64,000 nucleotides of DNA from JAENVT01 sp963773085 (GCA_963773085.1 CAVYZS010000008.1:1-64000); one strand, 5' to 3'. Positions 37,388 through 45,919 are shown, counted from the first letter of the stretch. Program-made: numbers and translations. The notes: generated by a model from the letters alone, not told the origin.

Positions 37388-38449
37388 TCAAGGCGAGGAC
37401 GGCTCGGCAGTGCTGTCGCGGATGATCAGCTCCGTCGGCAGCAACACGTTGCGAACTCGGGGGCCTGCACCGGTTCGGGTTCGCTCGATCGCAGCGGTCA
37501 GTGCGGCAGCTGCCGCGTGACCCTTGGCAGCGACATCTTGGCGCACGGTCGTCAATGACGGGCGCATGCGCTGGGCGAGCGGGTTGTCGTCGAAGCCGAC
37601 GACTGAGAGATCGTCGGGAACAGCGAGGCCGAGCACGATTGCCTCCTGAACTACTCCGTAGGCGATGACGTCGCTGAAGCACAGGATCGCCGTCGGCCGC
37701 TCGGGCGTCTCGAGGAGCAGCCGTGCTGCTACGTGTCCGGAGTTCTCGTCGCTCGGCCACTGCTGCACGACGACCGGTCGGATACCGGCAGCGTGCAGCG
37801 CGTCGAGCCAACCGAGCAGGCGCTGCTTGATGACGTGGCCACCCGCCAGCGCGACAGGATCGGCGACGATTCCCATGGGACCGGAGATGTTGGTGGTCAC
37901 GACGGCGATCCGGCGGTGGCCGAGGTCGACGAGGTGTTGGGCAGCGGCCCGTGCCCCGCTGCGGTCGTCGATGTTGACGCTCGGAATCCCTGGCACGGGT
38001 TCCTGGTCCACGAAGACGAGTGGCAGTCTGCGCCGCGTCAGCCAATCGACGGCGGCCGAGTCGGTGTTACACGAGTAGACCAAGGCGCCGTCCATGGGCA
38101 CGTCGCGTGCCGGGATCGTCTCGGGTCTCTCCGACGCCGACAACAAGGTCAGGGCGAGACCCGTGGGCGCCAACTCCTCGGCGATGGCGCCGAGAAAGGT
38201 CGTCGCCACCTCGTCACTGAAGGCATAGCGCAGGGAATCGGTCAACAGCACCCCGACCGCGCCGGTTGTGCCACGGGCCAGCGCCCGTGCCGCGGGGTCT
38301 GGCCCGCAGTAGCCGAGCTCGTCAGCCGCACTGAGTATCCGGACGCGCAGTTCCTCGGACAACTGGTCCGGTCGAGAGAACGCATTGGACACTGTCATCC
38401 GGCTCACGCCGACGCGATCAGCGATCGTTTGCAGTGTCACTCTGCCCAT
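37388..38449 (-). CDS. LacI-family transcriptional regulator
   Basis: This is an intact 353-residue regulator. The reading head is VTLQTIADRVGVSRMTVSNAFSRPDQLS, followed by LGYCGPDPAARALARGTTGAVGVLL and a sugar-binding-type sensor domain ending in PSLTTVRQDVAAKG. It does not sit beside sugar genes; its neighbours are a membrane protein and a small unknown gene. Its regulon is therefore probably elsewhere. No clear palindrome is seen just upstream of its start. Confidence 0.85.
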   Translation of the reverse strand: MGRVTLQTIADRVGVSRMTVSNAFSRPDQLSEELRVRILSAADELGYCGPDPAARALARGTTGAVGVLLTDSLRYAFSDEVATTFLGAIAEELAPTGLALTLLSASERPETIPARDVPMDGALVYSCNTDSAAVDWLTRRRLPLVFVDQEPVPGIPSVNIDDRSGARAAAQHLVDLGHRRIAVVTTNISGPMGIVADPVALAGGHVIKQRLLGWLDALHAAGIRPVVVQQWPSDENSGHVAARLLLETPERPTAILCFSDVIAYGVVQEAIVLGLAVPDDLSVVGFDDNPLAQRMRPSLTTVRQDVAAKGHAAAAALTAAIERTRTGAGPRVRNVLLPTELIIRDSTAEPSSP

Positions 38450-38491
38450 CCCATGATTCTGGCTGAATCCGTCGCGGAAACCTAGGGACGA

Positions 38492-38692
38492 TCAGCACTC
38501 TGTGCTGTAGCGGATCGGCTGCACGCTGGTGGCCGGCCGCCGCAGCGGCGAGCGAGCCACGGCGAGCAACTTGCGGATGCGGCGGCGTGGCGCGGTGTAG
38601 GGCTGCACCGGTGCGTTCGGGAGGGCGCTGGTGGCGACCCCGTGAAGCGAGTTCTGAGTGAACTGGTTGGCGAGGTTGAAGAACGGTTCCAT
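38492..38692 (-). CDS. Small basic protein, 66 residues, unknown
   Basis: From ATG 38692 the protein reads MEPFFNLANQFTQNSLHGVA and continues with a basic, Pro- and Arg-rich second half (RRRIRKLLAVARSPLRRPA) ending in Cys. No family is recognised. Support comes from context: a near-consensus promoter with an inverted-repeat operator lies directly upstream, and no other gene uses it. The 42-nt gap to the LacI gene allows co-transcription with it. The N-terminal 25 residues could be an amphipathic helix. Confidence 0.55.
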   Translation of the reverse strand: MEPFFNLANQFTQNSLHGVATSALPNAPVQPYTAPRRRIRKLLAVARSPLRRPATSVQPIRYSTEC

Positions 38693-38716
38693 ATCTGACT
38701 CCAATCGTGTCTGTAT

Positions 38717-38750
38717 CGGTATAGTACCTCTCAAGTACTGTACCGGTCAA
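38717..38750 (-). promoter_or_regulatory. Promoter with 11-bp inverted-repeat operator
   Basis: On the minus strand TTGACC (38745-38750) and TACTAT (38721-38726) are 18 bp apart. Between and over them lie the arms CGGTATAGTAC (38717-38727) and GTACTGTACCG (38735-38745), complementary at 10 of 11 positions with a 7-bp centre. The pattern is typical of a TetR-family operator that blocks the promoter. No TetR gene is adjacent. Confidence 0.75.
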
Positions 38751-38795
38751 GTCAGGAAACCAACCTTTTTGCGGACGTGATCGATGTCATACACG

Positions 38796-39464
38796 TCACC
38801 TGATGAGGTTGCCGACGACGTTGATCACCACTCCGACGATCAGGGCGCCGAACAGGTACGACAGTAGTGAGTGGCGAATCACGGTTCGTCGGATGGTGCG
38901 GTTCGTGATCTGGGTATCGGACACCTGGAACGTCATGCCGATCGTGAAGGCGACGTAGACGAAGTCCAGGTAGTCGGGGCTTTCGTGAGCCGTGGTGAAT
39001 TCGATTCCACCGACGGGTTCGTTGTAGTAGAGGTGCGCGTAGCGCAACACGAACAACGTGTGGACGGTGAACCATGACAGGAACACCGTGAACACGGCGA
39101 CGCCGGTCAGCACGGATGAAATCACCCCGTGATGGTCCCGGGCGTGGGCGAGACCGATCACGACGCCGACCAGGCTGACCACACTGGCGATGACCATGAT
39201 CAAGTCGACGGCGGCCCGACTGTCGTCTTCGCGTGTTGCGACGTGGCGAGTCGCATCGGCGTCGAGGACGACGATGAACGACCACACGGAGCCGACGACG
39301 ACTGCGGCAGCGACATCCCAACCGGCCAGCACGCTGAGTTGCCACGGGAGGAAAAATGCAGCGGCAGTAGCGGCCACGGCACCCAGCGACGCGGCGATCA
39401 GCAACCTTCTGTGCTGATCGAGGTGCGCTCCGAACGCCACGGATCGAGGTCGCTCGCGAATCAC
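38796..39464 (-). CDS. DUF1345 family membrane protein
   Basis: An intact 222-residue membrane protein with about five helices. The hallmark is SPDYLDFVYVAFTIGMTFQVSDTQITN near the C-terminus, with RRTVIRHSLLSYLFGALIV after it. DUF1345 proteins are widespread inner-membrane proteins of unknown function. The N-terminus (MIRERPRSVAFGAHLDQHRRL) is basic and cytoplasmic. It is separated from the small basic gene by 103 nt holding that gene's promoter. Confidence 0.8.
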   Translation of the reverse strand: MIRERPRSVAFGAHLDQHRRLLIAASLGAVAATAAAFFLPWQLSVLAGWDVAAAVVVGSVWSFIVVLDADATRHVATREDDSRAAVDLIMVIASVVSLVGVVIGLAHARDHHGVISSVLTGVAVFTVFLSWFTVHTLFVLRYAHLYYNEPVGGIEFTTAHESPDYLDFVYVAFTIGMTFQVSDTQITNRTIRRTVIRHSLLSYLFGALIVGVVINVVGNLIR

Positions 39465-39570
39465 CGGCGCAGCCTAGTTGTGGCTTGCCGTTCGGTTTAG
39501 ACCCGCCCAGCTCCGGGTATTCACTCCAACGCACGTTCATTCTCCATGAATCTCCGAAGGAGCCAAAGTC

Positions 39571-40125
39571 ATGACGTTTACTGAAGGTCCTCGCCACGAA
39601 CGCAGCGATGTCGCCATCCAAGCGCCGCCCACGACGGTCTTCGACGTGACGGCCGATGGCCAGGTCGTCGCACCCGTAGTTCCCGCCTCCGGCGGACAGG
39701 TGCGCAAGGCGTACGCATCGCATTTCGAGCCGGATGCCGTGATCGCTGCGGTGGCCGGCTTGGTGATCCTGGTCGTCGGCCTCATCGCCATCGTTCGCGG
39801 TGGTTTCGACGGCCCGATGGAGACTCCGGTCGTTGAAGTGCTGGGCTTCGCTCATACCACCGTGCTCGGCTTGATCGAGATCGCCATCGGTAGTGCTTTG
39901 CTGATCAGCGGAGCCACCCGTTCACGGAGTGGGGCAGTGTTGTTCGGCAGCGCGCTCGGCATCGCCGGTTTCGTCGGAGCGGTGCAGACCGAGTCGTTCA
40001 CGACGTCGCTCGCTCTCGAATCGTCGATGGCGTGGTTGGCGGTTCTGATTGCCGTCGTCGTCGTGTTGTCAGCGCTGCTGATGCCGCGCTTCGCCCGGCA
40101 GTCCACCACCATCGAGCGTCTGTAG
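39571..40125 (+). CDS. Membrane protein, unknown (four helices)
   Basis: The protein is 184 residues, intact. A polar N-terminus of about 45 residues precedes four hydrophobic segments: DAVIAAVAGLVILVVGLIAIV, TTVLGLIEIAIGSALLISGA, GAVLFGSALGIAGFVGAV and SMAWLAVLIAVVVVLSALLM. CGAAGGAG is near the ATG. No function is known. It converges on the RsbW-like gene with an 11-nt gap. Confidence 0.7.
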   Translation: MTFTEGPRHERSDVAIQAPPTTVFDVTADGQVVAPVVPASGGQVRKAYASHFEPDAVIAAVAGLVILVVGLIAIVRGGFDGPMETPVVEVLGFAHTTVLGLIEIAIGSALLISGATRSRSGAVLFGSALGIAGFVGAVQTESFTTSLALESSMAWLAVLIAVVVVLSALLMPRFARQSTTIERL

Positions 40126-40136
40126 ATCCCTACCGG

Positions 40137-40559
40137 TCATCCTTCTGATCGCCTCCGGCGGCAGCGCACACTGAGCTGTCCGCCGGACGTGTCAGTGGTG
40201 ACGTGGTCCATCAGATGCCGGACGATGCCCAGACCCCGCCCGGAGACGTCATCCGCGCCGGCGATGGTCCACATCTCGGGTTCGAGCACCATTAGGGGAG
40301 CATCAGCCGCCCCGCCGGTCACTTCGACGTCCCACCATGCCGGGTCGGCGACGTCGAGAACTATTACGAAGTCGGATCCGTCGCCGTGCTCGATGATGTT
40401 GGTGACCAACTCACTGACCACCAGTGCGCAGTCGCCGACCACTGCGGGCGTCGCTCCGCGCTGTCGAAGCAGTTCGGTGACGAACTGGCGTGCGGCGCGG
40501 GCGCTCGTGGGCACGGACTCGAAGGTCCGCTGCTCACGATCGATCGCGTTGGTGCTCAT
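40137..40559 (-). CDS. RsbW-like ATP-binding protein (HATPase_c_2)
   Basis: A 140-residue stand-alone GHKL ATPase domain of the anti-sigma/serine-kinase type. The N box is intact (CALVVSELVTNIIEHGDG, with the Mg-ATP Asn), as is the G motif (DDVSGRGLGIVRHLMD). Such proteins bind sigma factors or phosphorylate STAS antagonists. It is divergent from a GAF-SpoIIE phosphatase, the usual opposing activity in partner switching. Its own partners cannot be fixed from sequence, but three STAS or sigma genes lie within 9 kb. Confidence 0.8.
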   Translation of the reverse strand: MSTNAIDREQRTFESVPTSARAARQFVTELLRQRGATPAVVGDCALVVSELVTNIIEHGDGSDFVIVLDVADPAWWDVEVTGGAADAPLMVLEPEMWTIAGADDVSGRGLGIVRHLMDHVTTDTSGGQLSVRCRRRRSEG

Positions 40560-40767
40560 CTCAGCAATAGTGGTCTGACACGGTCACGGAGTCGAACCTG
40601 GCAGGTACAGGCGTTGCGTACACATGGATCTGGTACCCCGCTCGATGATGCGGCCAAACCTTCCAGCGGTGGCTTGTTGGTCCAATCGGCTACGGTCGAA
40701 CCCGTGTCCGGCTCCCAGGATCACTTCTCTTGTGGCGCGACCCCTCACACTGGATGCGGTCAGTGAT

Positions 40768-42378
40768 GTGACTGAGGACGACCTCGTATTCCGCCGTCAG
40801 GTCGAACGTTTGTTGCGACTCTCGGAATCGTTGACCACGGCACTCGACGAACAGCAGGTCGCCGAATGCGTCTGTTCGTTCCTGTTCGATACGTTCGAAG
40901 GCCGCGCCATCGTCGCATTGCGTGACCGCGACGTGTTGGCAGTTGCGGCGCTTGCCGGTTTCAGCGACGCAGAGGCCGCCGACTTGACGGCAACTGGAGT
41001 GGGCGATGTCGACGGGGGTCCCATCAGCGAGGCAGTTCGCACGAATGCGACGGTTGTCGACCTCGACAAGACCAGCCTGTCCGTGCCACTCCGAGCCGAT
41101 CCAACCGGCCCAGCGGTCGGTGTGATGCATGTCGGTTGGGCTGCCCGGCGGCCGATCACCGACGCGATGACGACGCTCGCCGGAACGGTGTCGTCGCTCG
41201 TCACGCTCGCACTCGCCCGGATCGTCGCGACCAAGGCGATCCAGCAGGTCGAGTTCCGAGGTGCCCTCGAGGCAATGCTCGACGATGTCGCGATCGGTCG
41301 AGCCGTGAGATCAGACGACGGCGCCATCGTCGACTTCGTGATCGAGTTCGTGAACAGTCACAGTGCGAACGACGCTGTGGCCGTCGGCGATGGCCTGGTA
41401 GGCCGGCTGGTCCGCGAAATCCATCCGGAGTGGCTCGCGTCGGGAATGTTCGCTCGGTTGTGCGATGTCGTCGAGACCGGCGTTCCCTACCGGGGCGATC
41501 GTCTGCGTTGGGCTGGAACAGCGCAGGACGGCGCCGTTCAGCACGGCTATCGAAGTATGCAAGTCGCCAAGTTCGGGGACGGCTACATCGCTGCATCGCG
41601 TGACGACACCGAGATGGTGGCCGCTGAGGAGGCGTCACGGGAGGCGGTGCTGCAGGAAGCGGCTGAGCGCACCGCCATCGTTCTGTTGCAGGCCGCCGCG
41701 CTGCCGACCACGCTTCCGGAACTGCCCGGAGTGCGCATTGCTGCCGTGTACGAGCCCGCTGATCCACGTCAACCCGTCGGTGGCGACTGGTACGACGTTT
41801 TTGCACTCGACGACGAGCGTGTCGCTGTGGTGATCGCCGACGTCGCCGGCCACGGCCATCAGGCCGCCGTGTTCATGGTGCAGGTGCGCAACGTCTTCCG
41901 AGCGATCGCGGCCGAGCACACCGAGCCTGGTGACGTGTTGAACCGTGCCAACGACGTGACCACCCGGTTGAACGAACCCGACGGACCGTTCGTGACCTGT
42001 TGCTACGCCGTGCTCGACATCGGGGCGCGCACACTGCGCTGGGCGCAGGCGGGCCACTTCTCGCCTCTCGTCGTTGCCGCCGACGGTACGTCGACATACC
42101 TCGACGAGCGCCCGGGGCCGCCCCTTGCGCTGTTCGAGGGACATCGCTATGAATCATCGTCGATCGAGGTGCGGCCGGGTGACCGCGTCGTGATGTTCAC
42201 CGATGGTCTGGTGGAGCAGCGGCGTGAACACCTCGACATCGGGCTCGCCAGGCTCGGCCGACTCGCCACGTCGTATGCCGCAATGGCCCCACAGGAGTTC
42301 GTGGAGACCGTGGCAGGTTTGGTCACCGACCGCTTCGACGACCTTGCCGTGGTGTGCGTCGACTTCGTCGGTGCGTAG
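40768..42378 (+). CDS. GAF-PAS-like/SpoIIE PP2C-type phosphatase
   Basis: About 536 residues. An N-terminal GAF domain (about 10-150), a PAS-like segment (RGALEAMLDDVAIGRAVRSDDG, about 155-290) and a C-terminal PP2C/SpoIIE phosphatase are seen. Phosphatase motifs are PVGGDWYDVFALDDERVAVVIADVAGHGHQAA, GPFVTCCYAVLDI and VVMFTDGLVEQR; the metal-binding Asp residues are present. The open frame extends back to 40624, but the first 48 codons look non-coding, so GTG 40768 is preferred with modest confidence. It would dephosphorylate STAS antagonists and so activate a sigma factor in response to a signal sensed by GAF/PAS. Confidence 0.82.
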   Translation: MTEDDLVFRRQVERLLRLSESLTTALDEQQVAECVCSFLFDTFEGRAIVALRDRDVLAVAALAGFSDAEAADLTATGVGDVDGGPISEAVRTNATVVDLDKTSLSVPLRADPTGPAVGVMHVGWAARRPITDAMTTLAGTVSSLVTLALARIVATKAIQQVEFRGALEAMLDDVAIGRAVRSDDGAIVDFVIEFVNSHSANDAVAVGDGLVGRLVREIHPEWLASGMFARLCDVVETGVPYRGDRLRWAGTAQDGAVQHGYRSMQVAKFGDGYIAASRDDTEMVAAEEASREAVLQEAAERTAIVLLQAAALPTTLPELPGVRIAAVYEPADPRQPVGGDWYDVFALDDERVAVVIADVAGHGHQAAVFMVQVRNVFRAIAAEHTEPGDVLNRANDVTTRLNEPDGPFVTCCYAVLDIGARTLRWAQAGHFSPLVVAADGTSTYLDERPGPPLALFEGHRYESSSIEVRPGDRVVMFTDGLVEQRREHLDIGLARLGRLATSYAAMAPQEFVETVAGLVTDRFDDLAVVCVDFVGA

Positions 42379-42386
42379 GGCGCTGC

Positions 42387-43746
42387 TCAGTCGGGTGGCC
42401 GGGCCATCGCCAGCAGTGCCTCGACGAGCGACGTGCCGCCCGCGTCGCCCGTTGCGGCGAGTTCTGCTTCGAGCAACTCGGCCAGCGATATGCCCTGGTC
42501 CTCGGCTTGATGCACCAACCTGGCCGCGGCGTCATACCCGATCCGTGGCGCGAGCGCGGTGACGATCGCCGGCGAGTGCTCGGCGTTGTTCCTCATCCGC
42601 GTCTCGTCGACCTCGACGCCGCGGATGCAACGCGTGTCGAGCAGCACCGTCGCGCTGGTGAGCAGGTGGATCGATGACAACAGGCTGCGCGCGGCCACGG
42701 GCATGGCGGTGTTGATCTGCAGGGTCGACATCGTCGCCGCGAACGTGATCGTTGCGTCGTTGCCGACGACCTGGGCGGCGACCTGTTGAACCATCTCGGG
42801 GATGACCGGATTCACCTTTCCCGGCATGATCGAGCTTCCGGCCTGAAGCGCCGGCAGCTTGATCTCGCCGAGGCCCCCGTTCGGGCCGGATGCGAGTAGC
42901 CGGAGGTCGCCGGCGATCTTGTTCAGCGACATCGCGACGACCTTCAACGTTGCTCCGGCCTCGACCATCACGTCCTGGCTCGATTGCGCCTCGAAGTGGT
43001 TGCTCGCCTCGGTGAAGCCGATACCGGTACGTGAGCTCAATCGTTGCCGCGACCAGCGAGCCGAAGCCGGCAGGTGCGTTCAGGCCCGTTCCGACGGCAG
43101 TTCCGCCGAGGGGTAGCTCGGCGAGGCGCCCCAGCATCGCCGTGATCCGAGCGGTCGACAGCTCGATGCTGTGCGCCCACCCGCTGACCTCTTGCCCGAA
43201 CGTCATCGGCACGGCGTCCATCAGGTGGGTGCGGGCCATCTTCAGGGTGTCGGAATGCCGCCCGGCGAGATCAGTGAGCGACTGGCGGAGCGAGTCGAGG
43301 GCCGGAAGGAGCGCAGTGGTGAGTTGCAGCATCGCGGCGATCCGCGCTGCCGACGGGAACGTGTCGTTCGACGACTGCGATGCGTTGACGTGATCGTTGG
43401 GATGGACGGCTGCGCCGAGGAGCTCCGATGCCCGGTTGGCGATGACCTCGTTCAAGTTCATGTTGGTGCTCGTGCCCGAGCCCGTTTGGAACACATCGAC
43501 CGGGAACTGGTCGGCCATCTCGCCGCGCACCACCTCGTCGGCTGCTTGACGGACCGCGGCACCGATCGTCGGAGGCACCACCCCGAGTTCACTGTTGACC
43601 GCTGCGCATTCGGCCTTGATCATCGCCAGTGCTTCGATCAGGCTCCGTGGGATCCGTTCGCCCGACACCGGGAAGTTGTCGATGGCTCGTTGTGTCTGTT
43701 CCCCCCATCGAGGCGGTGTGGAGGCGCCTGCCGCAGTCGTGGCCAT
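42387..43746 (-). CDS. fumC: Fumarate hydratase, class II (one frameshift)
   Basis: About 452 residues over two frames, joined by a +1 shift near nt 43030. It interconverts fumarate and malate in the citric acid cycle. Class II markers are DQFPVDVFQTGSGTSTNMNLNEVIANRA, HVNASQSSNDTFPSAARIA, TMTFGQEVSGW-like text (VPMTFGQEVSGW), the lid GSSIMPGKVNPVIPE and NAEHSPAIVTALAPRIGY. All active-site blocks are present, so the gene is probably functional and the shift a sequence error. The restored junction reads close to IELRTGIGF. Confidence 0.88.
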
Positions 43747-43765
43747 GGGTGCTATCTATCACGCC

Positions 43766-44131
43766 TCAGATGTCGACAAGGTTCAAGGCCTCGACGTCGG
43801 CGACGCCCTTGACCCGCTTGAGCCGCTGCACATGCTCGTCGGAATCGGGCCACGCGGCGGTGTTCGTCAGCAACGTCACGACTCCGTCGCGCACGGCGAG
43901 GTCCTTGAGCGCGGGATCGCGGCGGAGAACCGGGTCCGACGTCACGGCAGCGCGAACCTTGGCCTCGGTGATCCACTCGGACAGGGGGCGGCTCCGACGC
44001 TGTAGCGCTGCGCGGCGCAGGAACTCTGACCAGCGAACGACATCTTTGCGGTTGACCCATGCCGCGGAGGCCACCGCGGCGATCCACAGCGGGCGGATCC
44101 GTCGACTGACGACTCGGGGAAGCATGACCAT
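43766..44131 (-). CDS. BON-like domain protein
   Basis: About 121 residues from ATG 44131; starts at 44125 or an upstream TTG are possible. A short hydrophobic stretch (PLWIAAVASAAWV) near the N-terminus may be a membrane anchor. The C-terminal 70 residues resemble a BON domain: ITEAKVRAAVTSDPVLRRDPALKDLAVRDGVVTLLTNTAAWPDSDEHVQRLKRVKGVADVEAL. BON proteins often bind membranes or other envelope components. It follows the sigma-factor operon by about 45 nt on the same strand. Confidence 0.65.
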   Translation of the reverse strand: MVMLPRVVSRRIRPLWIAAVASAAWVNRKDVVRWSEFLRRAALQRRSRPLSEWITEAKVRAAVTSDPVLRRDPALKDLAVRDGVVTLLTNTAAWPDSDEHVQRLKRVKGVADVEALNLVDI

Positions 44132-44176
44132 CTTGTACCCATCTCGATCCCGGCTCAAACGCAGGTCGAGCTGGGC

Positions 44177-44926
44177 TCAGGACGGTGCAGACGGGTCCTC
44201 TCGAAGGTGACCACGGAGCTCGGCCAGGCTGGAGACGATCAGCCGTCCGACGTGTACCTGGCTCGTGCCGATCTTGTCGGCGATCTGGGCCTGGCTGAGT
44301 TCGTCGAAGAATCGGAGGTACAGGATCTCGCGCTCGCGCGGGCGCAGCTTGTCGAGCAGCCCAACGATGACCTGCCGATCGAGAACCGGTTCGTCGGTCG
44401 CGTCGACAGCAGGCGAGTTTCGTCCCGTGGGATCGAGGGAGTGAGCACGATAGGCGTTGTTCGCCTCCAACGCTTCGATGACGGCTTCGTCCGGGATCCG
44501 CATTCGAGCCGCGATCTCGGAAACCTTCGGAGATCGCCGCAACTCCTTCGACAGCGCCTCGCTGGCCGCATTCACGGCCGGTCGAAGATCCTTGGCACGT
44601 CGTGACACATGCACGCTCCACGTATGGTCGCGGAAGTACCGACGAAGCTCGCCCATGATCGTCGGGGTTGCGTAGGCGCCGAACGGTACGCCATGGGCCG
44701 GGTCGAACCTGTCGATGGCGTTGAGGAGCCCGATCCGGGCGACTTGGACGAGGTCGTCGAACGGTTCACCACAGTCCGCAAAGCGCCGGGCACCGCGCGT
44801 CGCCAGCCACGAGGTTCGCGCGGTGATCTCGTCACGCAAAGCGGCATCGCGGCTCGTGTTGAAGCGCTCCAACGCAGCCTCCAGCCATCCTTCATCGCTG
44901 TCGGCGCGGCTGTGCATCGGGTTCAC
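44177..44926 (-). CDS. SigB/SigF-type alternative sigma factor
   Basis: A 249-residue group 3 sigma factor. Region 2 is clear (DDLVQVARIGLLNAIDRFDPAHGVPFGAYATPTIMGELRRYFRDHTWSVHVSRRAKDL), region 3 follows (SPKVSEIAARMRIPDEAVIEAL), and region 4 has LDKLRPREREILYLRFFDELSQAQIADKIGTSQVHVGRL. GTG 44926 overlaps the stop of the anti-sigma gene as GTGA; ATG 44917 is the alternative. It is the last gene of a STAS / anti-sigma / sigma operon, the order usual for general-stress or developmental sigma factors. Likely -10/-35 targets would be GGGTAT/GTTT-like. Confidence 0.88.
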   Translation of the reverse strand: MNPMHSRADSDEGWLEAALERFNTSRDAALRDEITARTSWLATRGARRFADCGEPFDDLVQVARIGLLNAIDRFDPAHGVPFGAYATPTIMGELRRYFRDHTWSVHVSRRAKDLRPAVNAASEALSKELRRSPKVSEIAARMRIPDEAVIEALEANNAYRAHSLDPTGRNSPAVDATDEPVLDRQVIVGLLDKLRPREREILYLRFFDELSQAQIADKIGTSQVHVGRLIVSSLAELRGHLREDPSAPS

Positions 44927-45312
44927 GTCATCGATGCGTGCGCTACCGCCGCCCAGATCTGGGCATGATCGTCGACCAGTTCGATGCCGTGCGAAGTGCA
45001 CACCCCGGCGAGCACCGTGCGGCACAGCAGCAGATCCGGATGTTCGCTGTCGAAGTCGTCGATGGCGGTTCGGCCGCGTACTGAGAACGAGTCGTCCTCG
45101 ACTGCGTACTGCACTTCGATCTGCTGCCCGCCGCCGTGCTCGATCAGGGCCAGCAGCACCTCGCTGACGGCGATCTTGATGTCGTCGATCTCGTCGACGG
45201 TGAAGCCGGCGATCGCGGCGATGCCGCCGGCCGCCAACCGCAGCACGCGGGAGAGTGACGGATCGGGCGGCAGCCGAATGACGACTGGTCCGATCACTTC
45301 CGCCTCAGCCAT
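44923..45312 (-). CDS. Anti-sigma factor, RsbW-like, with degenerate ATP site
   Basis: About 129 residues of the HATPase_c_2 fold: VIRLPPDPSLSRVLRLAAGGIAAIAGFTVDEIDDIKIAVSEVLLALIEHGGG at the front and DDHAQIWAAV at the end. The N box reads SEVLLALIEHG, with Ala where the Mg-ATP-binding Asn belongs. The Gly-rich G motif is replaced by SEHPDLLLCRTVLAGV. It should therefore still fold and bind a sigma factor but is unlikely to be a kinase. ATG 45312 is chosen because the domain begins there; the gene overlaps the STAS gene by eight bases and the sigma gene by four. Confidence 0.8.
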   Translation of the reverse strand: MAEAEVIGPVVIRLPPDPSLSRVLRLAAGGIAAIAGFTVDEIDDIKIAVSEVLLALIEHGGGQQIEVQYAVEDDSFSVRGRTAIDDFDSEHPDLLLCRTVLAGVCTSHGIELVDDHAQIWAAVAHASMT

Positions 45313-45631
45313 GGTGGTTGTCGATCGAGAACTGCTCGCTCGTACCGGTGATCTCGAGGAGACGGAGCACCTCGGAGCCAACCTCGCGAAGTACCACGGT
45401 CGTTTTCCGGTCGTGCGCCCGCCGACTGGCGTTGAGGAGACTTCGCAAACCCGATGAATCGATGAAGAACACGTCGCCGAGATCGATGACGACCGGGCCG
45501 TCGTTCTCGCGCGCACGAATCGCCGCATCGAGAATCGGGCCGCCGGCGACGTCGATGTCGCCGTGGACGACGATCGCGCCGTCCGCGGCGTGGTCGACGG
45601 TGAGCGAATCGCTGTTTCCCATGTCAGTCAC
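45305..45631 (-). CDS. Anti-anti-sigma (STAS) protein
   Basis: An intact STAS domain of 108 residues: IVVHGDIDVAGGPILDAAI, VVIDLGDVFFIDSSGLRSLLNASR and VVLREVGSEVLRLLEITGTSEQF. The phosphorylatable Ser of the DSSG loop is present. It is the first gene of the operon with the degenerate anti-sigma factor and the sigma factor, and would sequester the anti-sigma factor when unphosphorylated. ATG 45631 or 45622 may be the start. Confidence 0.88.
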   Translation of the reverse strand: MTDMGNSDSLTVDHAADGAIVVHGDIDVAGGPILDAAIRARENDGPVVIDLGDVFFIDSSGLRSLLNASRRAHDRKTTVVLREVGSEVLRLLEITGTSEQFSIDNHHG

Positions 45632-45748
45632 GCCTGGGTCTCCTGATCGTCGAGGTGCCGGATCGAACTGCTTCCGATCGATACGTTAGGGGCAAACGGC
45701 AGCACCGATTGCTGGTCGGTCACCTTGTAAGAATGTTTTCGCCTCGAT

Positions 45749-45775
45749 GTTTGGGTCAGGGGCGACTGCGGTATT
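45749..45775 (+). promoter_or_regulatory. Possible SigB/SigF-type promoter of the 6C RNA
   Basis: GTTT (45749-45752) and GGTATT (45770-45775) are 17 bp apart, close to the GTTT-N15-17-GGGTAT pattern of actinobacterial SigF/SigB promoters. It lies just before the structured RNA described next. If real, the sigma factor encoded next door could control that RNA. Confidence 0.4.
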
Positions 45776-45781
45776 AGAGGT

Positions 45782-45879
45782 GGTAACAGATCGCTGAGGA
45801 CCCCCCGGCGAGCGCTGAGCCCCCATTCAGCGATCCGAACGTGCCCGGCCCGACCCGTCCCCTGGGTCGGGCACGTTTG
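45782..45879 (+). ncRNA. Candidate 6C small RNA
   Basis: Two adjacent hairpins carry C-rich loops. The first has TCGC (45791-45794) paired with GCGA (45808-45811) around TGAGGACCCCCCG. The second has CGCTGA (45813-45818) paired with TCAGCG (45827-45832) around GCCCCCAT. A Rho-independent-like hairpin follows (45849-45871) and then CACGTTTGC. Twin hairpins with five or six consecutive C in each loop define the actinobacterial 6C RNA family, whose C-rich loops can pair with G-rich ribosome-binding sites. The alternative long stem GATCGCTGA/TCAGCGATC (45789-45797/45827-45835) is also perfect. Ends are approximate. Confidence 0.7.
45849..45871 (+). terminator. Terminator of the candidate 6C RNA
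   Basis: CCCGACCC (45849-45856), loop GTCCCCT, GGGTCGGG (45864-45871): a perfect 8-bp stem, followed on the plus strand by CACGTTTGC. It lies about 50 nt beyond the 3' end of the minus-strand desaturase gene and could stop transcription from both sides. Confidence 0.6.
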
Positions 45880-45919
45880 CGAGGCAGGCCGGTGAGGGCG
45901 CCAGTTGAACAGGTCCGGA

